Shown in pieces: positions 4,531-5,612 of a DNA stretch of 5,612 nt. Made by a program: the position numbers and the translations under genes. The stretch covers positions 1 to 5,612 of the forward strand of contig DVKN01000250.1 in the NCBI GenBank assembly GCA_018716005.1. Direction: 5' to 3'. Source of the DNA: Candidatus Scatomorpha stercoravium (GTDB lineage Bacteria > Bacillota > Clostridia > Oscillospirales > Oscillospiraceae). The notes under the pieces are model-generated. The model did not search any database. It was not told where the DNA came from and worked only from the letters and a program-made list of their open reading frames with translations. Positions within the stretch are counted from its first letter, which is position 1. Every line of letters begins with the position of its first letter.

Positions 4531-5430
4531 ATGGACAGATTTTCACAGCTTTTCAGTGACGTAGGCGCGCTGCTGGACGCCTACGGCATGGCCTACCTGC
4601 GGGACATGGGCAACACGCTCGGCCTCGCCGTCATCGCCACCGTGCTGGGCTTCATCATCGGCCTCGCCTGCGGCATACTCAACACGATCCCCTGCTCGAA
4701 GAACGACTCCGCGGCGAAGCGCGTGCTGCTCAAGGTCGTGCGGGCCATCGTGCGCATCTACGTGGAAGTCTTCCGCGGCACCCCGATGATACTCCAGGCC
4801 GTCTTCATATTCTACGGCCTGCCCTACTTCACCAACAACGCCTACCACTTTGAGAGCATCTGGGCCGCCAGCATCCTCATCGTGTCCATCAACACCGGCG
4901 CGTACATGGCCGAGAGCGTGCGCGGCGGCATAATCTCGATAGACCCCGGCCAGACCGAGGGCGCGAAGAGCATAGGCATGAATCACTTCCAGACCATGAC
5001 AAGCGTCATACTGCCGCAGGCCATACGCAACATCATGCCGCAGATAGGCAACAACTTCATTATAAACGTGAAGGACACCTCGGTCATGTTCATCATCGGC
5101 TTCACCGAGTTCTTCGCCCGCCACCGCTACATCACCGGCGTCAACAATATGTACTTCCCCAGCGCCGTCATCGAGATGACCGGCTACCTCATCGTCACGC
5201 TCACCGCGTCCATCCTCCTGCGCTGGCTCGAAAAGCGCATGGACGGCAGCTCCAGCTACGAGCTCGCCGGCGCGGACAACCTCACGATGACCGCCGGCAC
5301 CTACAGCCACCCCGACCGCGGCACGCCCTTCGACGAGCGCAGCGGCGAATTCGGCGCCGGCGAGGAGGAGCGCGAGCGCATACGCATAGCGCTCAAAAAC
5401 CGCAACGGCAGCATGAGAGGAGACAGATAA
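4531..5430 (+). CDS. Amino acid ABC importer, permease (HisM/ArtQ/GlnP type)
   Basis: A 299-residue inner-membrane protein that forms the transport channel, as a homodimer or paired with a second permease not seen here. Membrane segments are about 29-50, 86-100, 108-126, 184-197 and 212-232. FRGTPMILQ (81-89) is the family motif after the first loop. The cytoplasmic EAA loop, which docks the ATPase, runs from EGAKSIGM (143-150) to VILPQAIRNIMP (159-170). After the last segment comes LEKRMDGSSSYEL, where many relatives end; this one has roughly 55 more residues that are polar and highly charged (EEERERIRI). The gene is 89 bases after the binding-protein gene, with a hairpin between, and its stop TAA abuts the ATG of the ATPase gene. 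Its substrate follows that of the operon, probably lysine. Confidence 0.95.
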   Translation: MDRFSQLFSDVGALLDAYGMAYLRDMGNTLGLAVIATVLGFIIGLACGILNTIPCSKNDSAAKRVLLKVVRAIVRIYVEVFRGTPMILQAVFIFYGLPYFTNNAYHFESIWAASILIVSINTGAYMAESVRGGIISIDPGQTEGAKSIGMNHFQTMTSVILPQAIRNIMPQIGNNFIINVKDTSVMFIIGFTEFFARHRYITGVNNMYFPSAVIEMTGYLIVTLTASILLRWLEKRMDGSSSYELAGADNLTMTAGTYSHPDRGTPFDERSGEFGAGEEERERIRIALKNRNGSMRGDR

Positions 5431-5612
5431 ATGAGCGACGCCATACTTGAAGTCCGTCACCTCTCCAAGAGCTTCGGCTCCAACGAGGTGCTGCGCGACA
5501 TAGACTTCGACGTCCGCCCCGGCGACGTCACCAGCATAATCGGCGCCTCCGGCTCCGGCAAGAGCACGCTGCTGAGGTGCATCAACCTGCTCGAGACGCC
5601 CACGAGCGGCGA
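5431..5612 (+). CDS. Amino acid ABC importer, ATP-binding protein (GlnQ/HisP type; N-terminal part, cut by window edge)
   Basis: The first 60 residues of a protein normally about 240-255 long. It opens with the usual ILEVRHLSKSFG, where Phe15 is in the place of the adenine-stacking aromatic residue. The beta strand SIIGASGSGKST follows, with Walker A at 38-46 (Lys44 and Ser45 for the phosphates and Mg), and then LLRCINLLETPTSG, typical of polar amino acid importers. It would hydrolyse ATP on the cytoplasmic side to drive the permease. The ATG directly follows the permease stop codon; AGGAG (5418-5422), inside the permease end, is eight bases upstream, so translation is likely coupled. Walker B and signature motifs lie beyond the window. 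Confidence 0.95.
   Translation, partial: MSDAILEVRHLSKSFGSNEVLRDIDFDVRPGDVTSIIGASGSGKSTLLRCINLLETPTSG

Noticed and set aside
3359..4546. A 395-codon open frame on the minus strand across the whole binding-protein gene
   Set aside because: It is the antisense shadow of a strongly codon-biased gene. The product is low-complexity Gly/Val/Asp/His with no domain, and the plus-strand protein is a clear family member.
4543..5460. A 305-codon open frame on the minus strand opposite the permease
   Set aside because: Same cause: low-complexity shadow of a GC-biased gene, with no family similarity and no promoter.
1..5612. CRISPR array, tRNA, rRNA, transposase or toxin-antitoxin pair
   Set aside because: No regularly spaced repeats, cloverleaf, rRNA sequence, transposase motifs or paired small genes were seen on either strand.

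Overview
The window is GC-rich DNA (third codon positions are mostly G or C) with strong Shine-Dalgarno sites and sigma-70/SigA-type promoters. It carries a lysine riboswitch, a lipoprotein-type solute-binding protein, a rubredoxin and a NifX-like metal protein. This combination points to a GC-rich anaerobic Firmicute (Clostridia, perhaps an Oscillospiraceae or Christensenellales relative from a gut community). That placement is inference from style and gene content; no rRNA or other phylogenetic marker is present.

Layout. Bases 1-795 (minus) hold the N-terminal 265 residues of an FAD/NAD(P)H disulfide reductase of the CoA-disulfide reductase/NADH oxidase family, cut by the window edge. Bases 808-1305 hold no convincing gene. 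An AT-rich leader is followed by about 430 bp of GC-rich, hairpin-dense sequence that looks like a structured or dispersed intergenic element. Bases 1306-2163 (minus) encode a full-length MscS-type mechanosensitive channel. From 2164 to 2324 lies a divergent promoter region. Bases 2325-2741 (plus) encode a NifX/NifB-C-type protein with a His/Cys-rich tail. A 51-residue rubredoxin follows at 2844-2999, preceded by a perfect inverted repeat and followed by an intrinsic terminator.

Bases 3118-5612 (plus) form one regulated unit: a near-consensus promoter, a complete lysine (L-box) riboswitch with its L2-L3 kissing loop, an intrinsic terminator as expression platform, and then the genes of a polar amino acid ABC importer. 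These are a lipoprotein binding protein, a strong intergenic hairpin, a HisM/ArtQ-type permease and the start of the ATPase, which is cut by the right edge. The riboswitch makes lysine the best guess for the substrate: when lysine is plentiful the leader should terminate, and when it is scarce the importer is made.

The left half contains several redox and metal proteins (disulfide reductase, NifX-like protein, rubredoxin), but they are not one operon. I found no CRISPR array, tRNA, rRNA, transposase or clearly new multi-gene system. The points most worth a second look are the 430-bp structured intergenic block, the palindrome upstream of rubredoxin, the metal-binding tail of the NifX-like protein, and the riboswitch-controlled importer.
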